Program-made: the position numbers and the translations under genes
DNA from: Dugong dugon
Lineage: Eukaryota; Chordata; Mammalia; Sirenia; Dugongidae
Length of the DNA: 64,000 nucleotides
Reading direction: 5' to 3'
Assembly (NCBI GenBank): GCA_030035585.1
Contig: CM057482.1
Coordinates: 45,985,501 to 46,049,500, forward strand
Notes under the pieces: generated by a model
Told to the model about the DNA's origin: nothing
Databases searched by the model: none
Seen by the model: the letters and a program-made list of their open reading frames with translations, nothing else
In this document: positions 34,001-45,645 of the stretch, piece by piece
Layout of the letters: each line of letters opens with the position of its first letter
Position numbering within the stretch: position 1 is the first letter of the stretch

Positions 34001-36690
34001 CAGCCCTAGAAGCCCTAATACCTGGCATAAACAGGATACAAAACATTACTAACAGTGCACAAACACCAGAAGAGAAACTAGATAACTGGGAGCTCCTAAA
34101 AATCAAACACTTATGCTCATCAAAAGACTTCACCAAAAGAGTAAAAAGACAACCTAGAGACTGGGAAAAAATTTTTGGTTATGACAAATTCGATCAGGGC
34201 CTAATCTCTAAAATTTACAAAATACTGCAAAACCTCAACAACAAAAAGACAAATAACCCAATTAAAAAATAGTCAAAGGATCTGAACAGGTACTTAACCA
34301 AAGAAGACATTCAAGTGGCTAACAGACACATGAGGAAATGCTCACGATCATTAGCCATTAGAAAAATGTAAATCAAAACTATAATGAGATACCACCTGTC
34401 ATGGATTGAATTGTGTCCCCCAAAAAACGTGTGCAGCAACTTGGCTAGGTCATGATTTCCAGTATTGTATGACTGTGTCATCTGACGTGATTTCCTTATG
34501 TGTTGTAAACTCTATCACTATGGTGATTATATGTGATCTCCTTATGTGTTGTAAATTCTATCACTGTGATGAGGCTATGCAGATGAGGTTTACAAGATTA
34601 GATAGTGTCTTAATCCAATCTATTTTGAGATATAAAACAGAGAAGCAAGCAGAGACACATGGGAACCTCATACCTCCAAAACAGCAGTGCCAGGAGCAGA
34701 GCGCATCCTTTGGACCTGAGGTTCCTGTGCAGAGAAGCTCCCAGACCAAAGGAAGATTGATGACACGGACCTTCCTCCAGAGCCAACGGAGAATGCATTT
34801 CCCTGGAGCTGACGCCCTGAACTTGGACTTGTAGCCTACTGGACTGTGAGAGAATAAACTTCTCTTTGCTAAAGCCTTCCACTTGTGGTATTTCTGTTAT
34901 ACCAGCACTAGATGACTGAGACACCATCTCATCCCAAAAAGGCTAGCATTAATCCAAAAAATACAAAATAATAAATGTTGGAGAGGTTGTAGAGAGAATG
35001 GAACACTTATACACTGTTGGTGGGAATGTAAAATGGTACAACCAGTTTGGAAATCAATTTGGCACTTCCTTAAAAAGCTAGAAATACATCCTAAATGGAG
35101 AGAGTTTGAAAGCATTTCCCTTGAGAATGGGAACCAGACAAGGATGCCCTTTATCACCACTCTTATTCAGCATTGGAGGTCCTAGCCAGAGCAATTAGGC
35201 TAGAAAAAGAAACAAAGGGCAACTAAATTGGTAGCGAAGAAGTAAAAGTATCTCTATTTGCAGATGATATGATCTTATACACAGAAAACCCCAAAGAATC
35301 CATAAGAAAACTACTGGAACTAATAGAAGATTTCCGCAAAGTCTCAGATACAAGACAAACATACAAAAAGCACTTGGATTCCTCTACACCAACAAAGAGA
35401 ACTTTGAAGAGGAAATCAATACCATTTACAATAAACCCCAAGAAGATAAAACACTTAGGAATAAATCTAACCAGAGACGTAAAAGACCTATATGATGAAA
35501 ACTACAAGACACTACTGCAAGAAACCAAAACAGACTTGCATAAGTGGAAAAACATACCTTGCTCATGGATAGGAAGACTCAACATTGTGAAAATGTCAGT
35601 TCTATCCAAAGCGATCCACAGATACAATGCAATCCTGATCCAAATTCCAACGGCATTTTTTTTAAGGAGATGGAGAAACAAATCACCAACTTTATATGGA
35701 AAGGGAAGAGGTCCTGGATAAATAAAGCATTACTCAAGAAGAAGAACAAAATAGGAGGCCTCACACTATCTGATTTTAGAACCTATTATATCTCCACGGT
35801 AGTCAAAACAGCCTGGTACTGGTACAACAACAGATACACAGACCAGAGCAACAGAGTTGAGAATCCAGACATAAATTCATCCATCTATGACCAGCTGATA
35901 TGACAAAGGCCCAAAGTCCATTAAATGGGGAAAAGACAGTCTCTTTAACAAATGGTGCTGGCATAACTGGATATCCATCTGCAAAAAACTGAAACAAAAC
36001 CCATACCTCACACCGTACACAAAAACTAACTCAAAATGGATCAAGGACCTAAATATAACATCTAAAACAATAAAGATCACGGAAGGAAAAATAGGGACAA
36101 TGGTAGGAGCCCTAATACATGGCATAAACACAATACGAACCATAAGTAACAATGCACAAACACCAGAAGAGAAACTAGATAACTGGGAACTCCTAAAAAT
36201 CAAACACTCATGTTCATCAAAAGACTTCACCAAAAGAGTAAAAAGACAACTTACAGACCGGGAAAAAATTTTTGGCTACAACATATCTGATCAGTGTCTA
36301 ATGTCTAAAATCTACAAGATACTGCAAAACCTCAACAAAAAGACAAATAACCCAATTAAAAAATGGGCAAAGGATATGAACAGACACTTCACCAAAGAAG
36401 ACATCCAGGCAGCTAACAGACACATGAGGAAATGCTCACAATCATTAGCCATTAGAAAAATGCAAATTAAAACTACAATGAGATACCATCTCACCCCAAC
36501 AAGGCTAGTATTAACCCAAAAAACACAAAATAATAAATGTTGGAGAGGTTGTGGAGAGACTGAAACACTTATACACTGTTGGTGGGAATGTAAAATGGTA
36601 CAACCACTTTGGAAATCAATTTGGTGCTTCCTTAAAAAGCTAGAAATAGAAGTACCATATGATCCAGTAGACGAGAATTATCTCAGGTGA
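31068..36690 (+). pseudogene. L1 ORF2, broken and partly duplicated
   Basis: The endonuclease start region (LNSYLSIITLKVNGLNA, then CCLQETHL; 31070-31200), the linker, and the RT domain with [17 protein letters not shown] (33150-33200 and again 35252-35297) are recognisable. The C-terminal cysteine motif ([18 protein letters not shown]) lies near 36540-36593. Multiple stops and frameshifts are present. The RT-to-C-terminal part exists twice in tandem. Confidence 0.85.
34397..34923 (+). mobile_element. MaLR-type solo LTR inside L1
   Basis: TGTCATGGATTGAATTGTGT ... GACTGAGACA, 527 bp, the same family as 9938-10625. The flanks CCACC (34392-34396) and CCATC (34924-34928) form a 5-bp TSD with one change. 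The interrupted L1 reads GATACCATCTCATCCC when joined. There is an internal 46-bp tandem repeat (34487 and 34533). Being solo, it has no viral genes. Confidence 0.88.
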
Positions 36691-37599
36691 AGGGAAGGAT
36701 GGCACACACTACAGGGGAAGTCAGCACAACTGGACTAAACCAAAAGCTAAGAAGTTTCCTGAATACAACCAAACACTTCAAGGGACATAGTAGCAGGGGT
36801 AGGGGTCTGGGGACCATGCTTTCAGGGGACATCTAGATCAACTGGCATAATGAAGTTTATTAAGAAAATGTTCTGAATCCCACTTTGGTGAGTGCTGTCT
36901 GGGGTCTTAAAACCTAGCGAGTGGTCATGTAAGATGCATCAATTGGTCCCAACCCACCTTGTGTAAAGGAGAATGAAGAACACCAAAGACACAAGGAAAG
37001 TATTAGCCTAGGATACAGAAAGGGCCACATAAACCACAGACTCCATCAGCCTGAGACCAGAAGAACTAGATGGTGCCTGGCTACCACCAATGACCGCCCT
37101 GACAGGGAACGCAACAGAGAGTCCCTGATGCAGCAGGGGAAAAGTGGGGTGCAGAACTCAAATTCTAGTAAAAATACCAGACTTAATGGTCTGACTGAGA
37201 CTGGAGGGACCCCGGAAGACCTGGCCCCTGGACTCTCCATTAGCCAAAAACTAAAACCATTCCTGAAGCCAACTCTTCCGACATAGATTAGACTGGACTA
37301 TAAAACATAAAATGAAACTCGTGAAGAGTGTGCTTCTTAGTTCAAGTAGATACATGAGTCTAAATGGGCAGCTCCTGTCTGGAGGTGAGATGAGAAGGTA
37401 GAGAGGGTCAGGAGCTGGTTGAATGGACACGGGAAATCCAGGGTAGAAAGGAGAAGTGTGCTGTCACAGTATGTGGAGTGCAACTAGGGTCACACAGCAT
37501 TGTGTGTACAAAGTTTTGTATGAGAAACTAACTTGAACTGTAAATTTTCATTTAAAGCACAATTTTAAAAAAGGAGAAGAAAAAGCTTTTAGATTTAGA

Positions 37600-38040
37600 G
37601 CTGATTTAATCTTCATTCTTTCCTAATTAATGGTCCATTTTACATTTTAAGGACTCCAATTAAGTTGACTCAGCCTGCATTCCATCACTAAACCTCCACA
37701 TCAAGAATGTTTATACATCTTATTTTAGAAATATTGCCTTAGTCAAATTGCATCAGGAGTAAGAGATTTGTCTTAGGCTAGAAATCGATGTTAAGAAAGG
37801 TTGTAGTTTAACCACCCCTTGTAAATTTGCCTTCCTTCCCCTGCATTTGCTTTGCTGTGAAACTGTCTGCCTGTGTTTACTCTGCCTGTTAAATACCCCA
37901 ATGTTCTGCATATAAAGCAGAATACGCACTACAGCCTGCTTGAACGCCACATGTTCTCCATTCCATGTAATGAAATTATTCCTTCAATAAAATTTTTGTT
38001 TTAATTTCTATCAGAGTGTTGCTCCAGTGCTTCTACTAGG
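37600..38040. other. LTR-like stretch (uncertain)
   Basis: Contains a TATA-like GCATATAAAGCAG near 37909 and AATAAAATTTTTG near 37986, spaced as in an LTR. I cannot identify a family or borders. It could simply be unique intron sequence. Confidence 0.2.
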
Positions 38041-39700
38041 ACATTCCCCCCAAATCTCCTGATTGCTGGAGCAGAGTTCTAGCCCACATGTAGCTTGCGA
38101 TCACATCTGCAATAGTCGAGGGCGGACCATGCTGCTCTACGGCCCAACCCTGTCGGCTGATTCCTGCTAGAACCCAAAGCAAGAGGTCTGGAGCCCAAAG
38201 GATGAGGGTGGTACAAGGTGACCTTGTGTGGCTGGGCAGGTTGTGCCATGCACACGGGGCCTGGCAGGAAGATGGAGTGAACACTGAAATCCAGCCCATG
38301 TCCTGCTCTCCAAGCAATGTGCTTGTCTGGCATAGGCTGTGTCCACCTAAGCAAGGGGCAGCATTTTCTGTTCTTACAAGGGAATGCTATGGGCTGGCAG
38401 TGGCCCTAGAATGAAAACAGCTGGTTTGCTAAGATCTCCGAAGGCAGCCTGGGAGAGTGAGAAGCGCCATCAGATCAGCACACTGATTTGGGTGGCTTGG
38501 GTAAGAGCAGTGAGATGTAGCACATGTGACACTGTGACAGTTGTCTCAGAAGCAAACATGACAGTATAAAGCCATATTAGGAAGGGGGAAGGTGGATGCC
38601 CCGTGGGAGTCAGCCAGCCTACAGCCTAGTGCCCATACAGCTACTCCCCACCACCATCACCACCTCGGTTACTCCCTCCACTTGAGCCCTGCTCCCATGG
38701 AACTCAGGCTGGTTGGGAGACAGGCATTAAACAGGCACATACATAAATACTTACAAATGCATTATTGTACAAATCAACATTCTAGGAGGAAAAATAACAG
38801 AGAGAATCTAACTAAGACTGTGGAACACAGGGAAGCTGGCGAGACTGGAAGGATGGATAAGCATTAGCCACAGGATGGAAAGGGAGGCGCTTTCCATGGA
38901 GAGGAAACAAAAGCTGGCCCTGCCCTGAAGTGGGATTAAGTGGCTGGAACAGAGGTCATAACTTCTAGAGATATGTGGGGAAGAACTGGACCCCCCAGAA
39001 GGTCCCTCTCTAGTTGGTTGAGTGAAGCAAAAAAATGCTGAAACACAAATTGTTATGGTTGTTTTAGCCCTACTCTGGTCTGAGGAACATGGATGTGTCT
39101 AGATTAGTTTGTGTTCCTTAAACACACACCATCTGAAGCAGGAGCTGGCTGTGGAAGAGGAAGTCTACAAAACAAGACAGAAATAAGTTTTTAATCTCAA
39201 AGATTTGCCCTGATACATCAGAGCTGAAAGAAATATATGTAAATTGCGTCACAGTATGTAGCTCTCTGATATTTTAAATACATGCCCATCTTGAAAGTTA
39301 GGTTTTGCATGGAATTCCCAAGGGCTTAATTACCAGTGAATATAAACTCTGGTTTAGAGTCCCTTCTGAGTAATGCCTATATGGTTGAATAGTAAGACAG
39401 TGATCTGTAACTTCTGCTCTGCACAGTTCTCATGAGATATGTAAATCCCACCTATGTAAATTCCACCATTACTGAAATAAGGAGAGAAGAATCAGAAACC
39501 ACTGACTGCCATACTTTTCCCAGCCAGAACTGCAGGCTGGTGGTATGCAAAATCTCTCACTGGGTCCTCAAGGTCTCTAGGTGGACATGATATTTACGTT
39601 CTCATAATCAGTTTTCCAGTTTCCTAAGAACAACTAGCTAGGAGCTGCCTAAGAGCAGCCACTTGACTTTATTTACCTGGGTCCCGTGGGAGCTTAGCAC
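38041..39700. other. Intron, no clear feature
   Basis: Mostly unassigned DNA. A weak resemblance to the unnamed ancient repeat (12190) occurs at 38720-38880. Confidence 0.35.
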
Positions 39701-39711
39701 ATGCCTTGCAC

Positions 39712-39914
39712 CTAAAGCCAGTCGTCAAGTTGATTCCAACTCATGGCGACCGCATGGGTGTCAGAGTAGAACTGTCTCCATAGGGTTTTCAGTGGCTGAA
39801 TTTTCAAAAATAGATCACCAGGCTTTTCTTCTCAAGTGCCTCTGGGTGGACTTGAACCACTAGCCTTTCAGTTAGCAGTCAAATATGACAACTGTTGGCA
39901 CTACCCGGGAATTC
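39712..39914 (-). mobile_element. AfroSINE, long type
   Basis: Minus-strand copy. The flanks TGCCTTGCAC (39702-39711) and TGCCTTGTAC (39915-39924) form a 10-bp TSD with one change. Confidence 0.9.
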
Positions 39915-39929
39915 TGCCTTGTACATACC

Positions 39930-40098
39930 AAAAAGACCAAACCAAATCCGTTGCTATCGAGTCTATTCCAACTCATAGCGACCCTCTAGGACAGAGTAGA
40001 ACTGCCCCATAGGGTTTCCAAGGAGCAGCTGGTGAATTCAAACTGCCAAACTTTTGGTTAGCAGCTGAGCTGTTAACCACTGTGCCACCAGGGCTCCA
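39930..40098 (-). mobile_element. AfroSINE, short type, next to exon
   Basis: A well-preserved minus-strand copy ending in the head complement GCCACCAGGGCTCC, 79 bp from the TTC23 exon donor at 40177. It is sense to the gene. Confidence 0.92.
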
Positions 40099-40176
40099 TA
40101 GTGGGTGCTTAATAGAGGTTTGCAGAGTGAAGGAGTCACCCACATTAATAACTAGTCAATTTTGATCCAAACTCAC

Positions 40177-40304
40177 CTCTTCTTGTCCAGTGACTTTCAG
40201 GAAATGGCAAAATTCATCTTGAATTAAAAGAAATTTAGCTCTTCCCATCTCTCCAGCGTCTTTCAGGTTAGCCATGCTCTCTTGGAAATATTGCTCGGCT
40301 GCAT
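40177..40304 (-). CDS. TTC23: TTC23 internal coding exon
   Basis: This 128-nt exon begins with AT, completing the Asp codon from the previous exon, then encodes 42 residues. It runs AAEQYFQESMANLKD through KFLLIQDEFCHFLKVTGQEE. The acceptor is CTTTCTTCAG and the donor is GAG|GTGAGT. The pattern of paired amphipathic helices with small residues (A, G) at packing positions is TPR-like. It ends in phase 0, as required by the next exon. A pair of AfroSINEs (39712-40098), in the sense direction relative to the gene, ends only 79 bp inside the downstream intron. Confidence 0.92.
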
Positions 40305-40944
40305 CTGAAGAAAGGCATCATAACAACTTTGAAAACTACTTGCAGATTAGAAAGAGTAGTTGAATAAATATAATTTTAGTGGTGGCAAACTACTTGAAAA
40401 TAATATGCATTTGGACAAGAGAAATCAATTAAGAAGACTATCCTTTCTGCCCATTTCATCAGAAAAGATTCAGGTCTCAGAAGCATACAGCAGTTTACTG
40501 TCCTTGTTTTTAACTCATCTTAGCTTTCCAGGAACAGAGTAAGCAAAGTTAATGCAGAAGGAGGAAATATCCCCTAGATCTGGGCATATCAGTAAGTTTT
40601 CAAACTGATTAACCAGTAATTCATTCTTACACTGGTGGCTACTCACTGAGGTTAGAACTCCAAGGGCCCACTTACTTTAATAGACTCTGTAATCTTGGAA
40701 TATATACTTATAACATGAAAATTCTGGAATATATGGTTGGCACATGCTGAGGGAAGAAACCCCAATAATTCCAAACATATAAACATACTAGTTATAATAT
40801 AACAAAAACATATGTTTAAATACATGCCAATCTTAAAAGCAAGAAAAGGAAAATCTCAGATATTGAAAATGAAAAGGGAACTTAAAGGCAGAGCAGTGGG
40901 CAGGAGCTGAAGCTGGATGGTCTATGAGGGTATTAGAAAAAATT
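40305..40944. other. Intron, no recognised feature
   Basis: AT-rich intronic sequence upstream (gene sense) of the exon. No repeat named. Confidence 0.4.
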
Positions 40945-41848
40945 ACGGAGGGAAAAACATTAACTAGACAATAGATAAGTGGTAAATCTGGTGAAGGGTA
41001 AAACAGTACACAATACTGGGAAAGTCAGCACAATATGACCAAGGCAAAGCCATAGAGGCTTCGTAGACACATCCAAAACTCCCTTAGGTACCAAGTTACT
41101 GGGCTGAGGGGTGGGGACAATGGCCCCGGTGGATGTCTAGCTCAATTGGCATGACACAGTTTATAAAGAAAATGTTCTATATCTGAATTTGGTGAGTAGC
41201 ATCTGGGGTCTTAAAAGCTTATAAGTGGCCATCTAAGATACATCTGCTGGTCCCATCCTATCTGGAGCAAGGGAGATTGAAGAAAACCAAAGACACAAGG
41301 GAAAGATTAGTCCAAAGGACTAATGGAGCACAACTACCACAGCCTCCACCAGATTGAGTCCAGCACAAGTAGATGGTGCCCAGCTACCACCACAGACTGC
41401 TCTGACAGGGATCACAATAGAGGGTCCTGGACAGAACTGGAGAAAAATGTAGAACAAAATTCTAATTCACAAAAAACGACCAGACTTACTGGTCTGACAG
41501 AGACTGGAGAAACCCTGAGAGTATGGCCCCGGGACACCCTTTTGACTTAGTACTGAAGTCACTCCTGAGGTTCACCCTTCAGCCAAAGATTAGACAGGCC
41601 CATGAAACAAACAGTAATACACATAGCTTAACCATGTATACAAGATTAAATGGGTACACTGGCTCAGGGGCAAGGACATGAAGGCAGGAAGGGACAGGAA
41701 AGCTAGACGAATGGAAAGGTTGAGAAGGGGAGAGTATTTACACGTTGCAGTGTTGGCAACCAATGTCACAAAACAATATGTGTATTGTTTGATGAGAAAC
41801 TAATATGCTCTGTAAACATTCACCTAAAGCACACAAACACACAAAAAT
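40945..41848 (+). mobile_element. L1 3' UTR insertion
   Basis: It starts in the late 3' region (ACTAGACAATAGATAAGTGG) and ends TAAACATTCACCTAAAGCAC with CA/A-rich tail. The same subfamily as 16595-17333. The flanks AAAAATTAC and AAAAATTAT may be the TSD. Confidence 0.88.
41323..41550 (+). other. Small ORF in L1 3' UTR (copy 3, 75 codons)
   Basis: Open from the same ATG as copy 1, with RWCPATTTDCSDRDHNRGSW, then a hydrophilic KNVEQNSNSQKTTRLTGLTE segment. It is the least damaged copy of the frame in the window. Confidence 0.45.
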
Positions 41849-41927
41849 TATGTTCTAGAAGAGGTGGAGATGAGGCCTAAGGCCTGAGAGTGGTAGGCAG
41901 CTGAATGGAGCTCTTGACAATTCTGCC

Positions 41928-42334
41928 TGTGGTAGGCACAATTCTAAGATGACTCCCAATGACCCTCACTCTTGTATAATCCCCTTCCCTTTGACTGAGG
42001 GTGGAGCTTGTGAATATAATGAGAAATTCCTGTGATTAGGTTGTTATGTGGCACAGTCAACTTTAAGAAAGGGAAATTAGCTGATGGCCCAATTAATCAC
42101 ATGAGTCCTTTAAAAGCAGAGAGTTTTCTCTGGCTGGTGGCAGAAAAGGAAGTCAGAGATTCAAAGCATGAGAAGGATCTGACATCAGGAAGGTTCTCCT
42201 TTGCTGAGGTGGAGAGGGCCATGGTCCAAGAACTGGAGAGAAGTCTGTAGGACCTGGGAGAGGTCCCCAGCCAATAGTCAGCAAGAAAATGGGGACTTCA
42301 GTCCTACAACCCTAAGGAACTGAGTTCTGCTAAT
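41928..42334 (+). mobile_element. MLT1-type LTR, left part
   Basis: TGTGGTAGGCACAATTCTAA ... GGAACTGAGTTCTGCTAAT follows MLT1 order. It continues at 45464-45645 (CTGGCTGACACCTTGACTTT ... GCAATCGAAAACTAATAAAG). A 3.1-kb MaLR element separates the halves. Confidence 0.75.
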
Positions 42335-43645
42335 CTGCTCAGTTAGTCTACTCCTATCATATCTCAAAAGAGATTGACACAAGACACACTCTACACTAAT
42401 ACTGTCTCATTAACATAGCAAAGAAAATCCCTTCCCAAATGGGATTATAACCACTATAGAGGTTAGGATTTACATTTTTGAAGGACACATCTCAATCTAT
42501 AACATTCCACTCTTTAGCCCCCCAAAATTTAGCCTCCCACATACAAAACACATTCACCCCATCACATTATCCCAAAAGTCTTAAATCAACTCCAACTCCA
42601 ACTCCGAAGTCTCATCTTCTGGATCATCTAAATCAAATATGGGTGAGACTTTAGGTATATTTCATCCTGGAACAAAATTCCTCTTCATCTGTGAATCTGT
42701 GAAATCTAGAATACAAGTTATCTGCTCCCAAAGTACAATTGTGGAACAGGGAGAAGGTAGACATTTCCTTCACAAATAGGAGAAATGGGAGGGAAAGAAG
42801 GGATAATGGACACCAAACAAGTCCAAAACCCAGCAGAACAAATTACATTAGCTCTCAAGGCTTAAAAATAATTCTCTGTTCTCCAGGACCATCTGGGCAA
42901 TGGCCCTGCCCTCCAGACTCTGGGTGTTGGCCATGCTCTCTAGATTCTGGGTGGAGGCCCCTCTGCTCTGGGCTTCAGCCCTGCCTTCCAGGCCTACTGG
43001 GACAGAAACTCTGCTCCCTCGGCTTTCGGCAGCCCCATTCTCCTAGTCCATGCAAGTGGTGACCTCACCCCCTCAGCCCTGGTATGCCCTGTTCTTCTGT
43101 CCCTTGGGCATAGCAGCCTCACCCCCTCAGCTTTGGGCAGCAGCTCCAACCTCTTGGCCAAACTGAACGGCAGTGCCACACTGCAGGACTGAGCTGACGA
43201 AGATCTGACTTTCTGAAATTTAGGAGGGTATGGCTCCACTCTTTGAAACCTGGAGGCTGTGGTTCCATCCTTTGAAACTGAGTCCTACTTCCTGTGCTCC
43301 TTTGATTGGTTCTGCTAATTCAAACTTCTCCAGGCATGGTCATTTTCTTTTCTTTTCTTGGAGGTCAACAGATGTAGCTCCTTTGGCCTGTTTTCTGTCT
43401 GTAGAACTCCAAGAAGCAGACAGCTTTCCTTCCTTTCATTCTATCTCTGTCCCTTTCAGTCTAAGCTGATGCATTTTCTGCCATGGTAGTTGGTTAGATC
43501 CATCAGTCAGACACTTAATCACTTTAACAAAAGATTGTGTAGCCACATCCTTCGTGAAGAGTCTAGGACATGTGTTGTTCTTAATTTGTACAACAGAATT
43601 TTCCAACTCTTTAAGTTCTGTTTTTGTTTTGCACAGTTCATTTTT

Positions 43646-44550
43646 TTTATTGTTGTGAACATTTACAATTCAAGTTAGTCTCTCATATAAAAATTTATAC
43701 ATACATTGTTATGTGACCCTAGTTGCTCTCCCTACACTGTGACAGCACAATCCTCCCTTCCACCCCGCATTTCCTGTGTCCATTCAACCAGCTCCTGACC
43801 CTCTCTGCCTTCTCATCTCACCACTGGACAGAAGCTGCCCATTTAGTCTCATGTATCTACCTGAGCTAAGAAGCACACTCTTTACGAGTATCATTTTATA
43901 TCCCATAGTCCAGTCTAATCTTTGTCTGAAGAGTTGGCTTCAGGAATGGTTTTAGTTTTCGGCTAATGGAGAGTCCAGGGGCCAGGTCTTCTGGGGTCCC
44001 TCCAGTCTCAGTCAGACCATTAAGTCTGGTATTTTTACTAGAATTTGAGTTCTGCACCCCACTTTTCTCCTGCTCTGTCATGGACTCTGTTATATTCCCT
44101 GTCAGGGTGGTCATTGGTGGCAGCTGGGTACCATCTAGTTCTTCCGGTCTCAGGCTGATGGAGTCTGTGGTTTATGTGGCCCTTTCTGTCTCTTGGACTA
44201 ATACTTTCCTTGTGTCTTTGGTGTTCTTCATTCTCCTTTACTCTAGGTGGATTGGGACAAATTGATGCATCTTGGATGGCTGCTCACTAGCTTTTAAGAC
44301 CCCAGACGCCACCCACCAAAGTGGGGTGCAGAACATTTTAATAAACTTTGTTATGCCAATTGACCTAGATGTCCCCTGAAACCATGGTCCCCAGACCCTG
44401 ACCCCTGCTACTCTGTCCCTTGAACTGTTTGGTTGTATTCAGGAAACTTCTTAGCTTTGGTTTAGTCCAGTTGTGCTGACTTCCCCTGTGGTGTGTGCTG
44501 TCCTTCTCTTCATCTAAGATAATTCTTGTCTACTATCTAGTTAGTGTGCT
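43646..44550 (-). mobile_element. L1 3' UTR insertion inside MaLR interior
   Basis: The reverse complement matches the 3' UTR at 36690-37575. TSD CAGTTCATTTTT at 43634-43645 and 44551-44562 (12 bp, exact). It is the only clearly minus-strand L1 within the gene. The related small frame is open at 43896-44114. Confidence 0.9.
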
Positions 44551-45092
44551 CAGTTCATTTTTAAGTCCATCTCTTTTCGCTTGCATTTTACTGTTACCGG
44601 CAAGGAGAAACTACAGGGCCCCTTTAAGATCTTGCTTAGAGATCTCCTCAGCCACATATCCAAGTTCATCACTTACAACTATTACCTTCCACCAAACATT
44701 TTAACATAATTCAGGTAAGTTCTTTGCCACTGCATAAAAAGCATCATCCCTCCTCTATTGTCCAATCACACGTTCATCATTTTCTTTCAAAACTTCACCA
44801 GAAGCACATTTAACATCCACATTTCCAGCAACATTCTGTTGATGGCGTCATTTGTATTCTCTAAGGTGATAGAGACTTTCTCTAAGGCTCTCCTCACTTC
44901 CTTCTGAGTGACTCCTCACCAGAATTGCCTTTGATATCCATAATTTTACCAACAGTCTCTTCAAGGCAATCTAGGCTTTTACTATTAGGTACTCTTACAC
45001 TCTTCAAGCCTCCACCCATTACCCAATTCCAAAACCACTTCCACATTTTAGGCATTTGTAATAGCAGTACCCCACTTTTTGGTACTGAATTC

Positions 45093-45457
45093 TGTCTTAG
45101 TTATCTAGTGCTGCTACAACATAAATACCACAACTGAGTGGCTTTAACAAATAGAAATTTATTTTCTCATAGTTTAGGAGGCTAGAAGTTCAAATTCAGG
45201 GCACCAGCTCTAGAGGAAGGTTTTCTCTCTGTTAGCTCTGGGGGAAGGTCCTTGTTCCTTGGTTCCTCAGAGATCTTTATGTAGCTTGGCATCTATCTTT
45301 CCCAATCTCTGCTCACTTAATCTACTCCTTTTTTATCTCAAAAGAGACTGACTCAAGATACACCCTACACCAATACTGCCTCATCAACTTAACAAAGAAA
45401 ACCCATTCCCAAATGGGATTTTAACCACTATAGGGGGACACAATTCAATCCATAACA
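45093..45457 (-). mobile_element. MaLR 5' LTR
   Basis: TG...CA bounded, 365 bp, with GAGAAAATAAATTTC (poly(A)-signal-like). It is related to the 527-bp LTRs at 9938 and 34397 but shorter in the middle. Confidence 0.78.
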
Positions 45458-45463
45458 GCTAAT

Positions 45464-45645
45464 AACAGGAATAAGCTTGAAAAACGACCCTGAACTCCAG
45501 ATTAGAATGCAGCTGGCTGACACCTTGACTTTAGCCCAAGTAGAGAACCCAGTCTTACCATGGCAGGCTCTGACCTACATCACTGTGAGCTAACAGGTGG
45601 TGTTTAAGTTATAATTTGTTACTCAGCAATCGAAAACTAATAAAG
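45464..45645 (+). mobile_element. MLT1-type LTR, right part
   Basis: Completes the LTR begun at 41928, with the typical MLT1 ending TTTGTTACTCAGCAATCGAA. Confidence 0.75.

Larger units (their letters stand above)
30148..37580 (+). mobile_element. L1 insertion with 5' terminus and perfect 18-bp TSD
   Basis: The element is bounded by identical AAAAGCTTTTAGATTTAG copies at 30130-30147 and 37581-37598. It begins GTGGGGCTAAGATGGTGGAG, the kind of start typical of L1 5' ends. After about 80 bp it passes into sequence that I assign to the region just before ORF2 (e.g. AAGAAGGCAATGGGATGACA), so ORF1 and most of the 5' UTR appear absent. ORF2 starts near 31068 and is broken. A 1.56-kb part of ORF2 is tandemly duplicated (33002-35086 and 35087-36648), and an LTR sits in the first copy. 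The 3' UTR (36690-37575) is a subfamily shared with 43646-44550. Confidence 0.85.
42335..45457 (-). mobile_element. MaLR retrovirus-like element (old, non-coding)
   Basis: In minus orientation, a 5' LTR occupies 45457-45093 (TGTTATGG...ACTAAGACA). It is followed by an internal region that begins like MaLR/THE1-type internal sequence, with a short string near 45085 (CAGTACCAAAAAGTGGGG). A partial 3' LTR lies at 42504-42335. The 3' LTR breaks off midway (at CTGAGCA). Direct repeats GCTAAT flank the element (42329-42334, 45458-45463). MaLR internal regions lack functional retroviral genes, and none is seen here. A minus-strand L1 3' end interrupts the interior. Confidence 0.75.
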
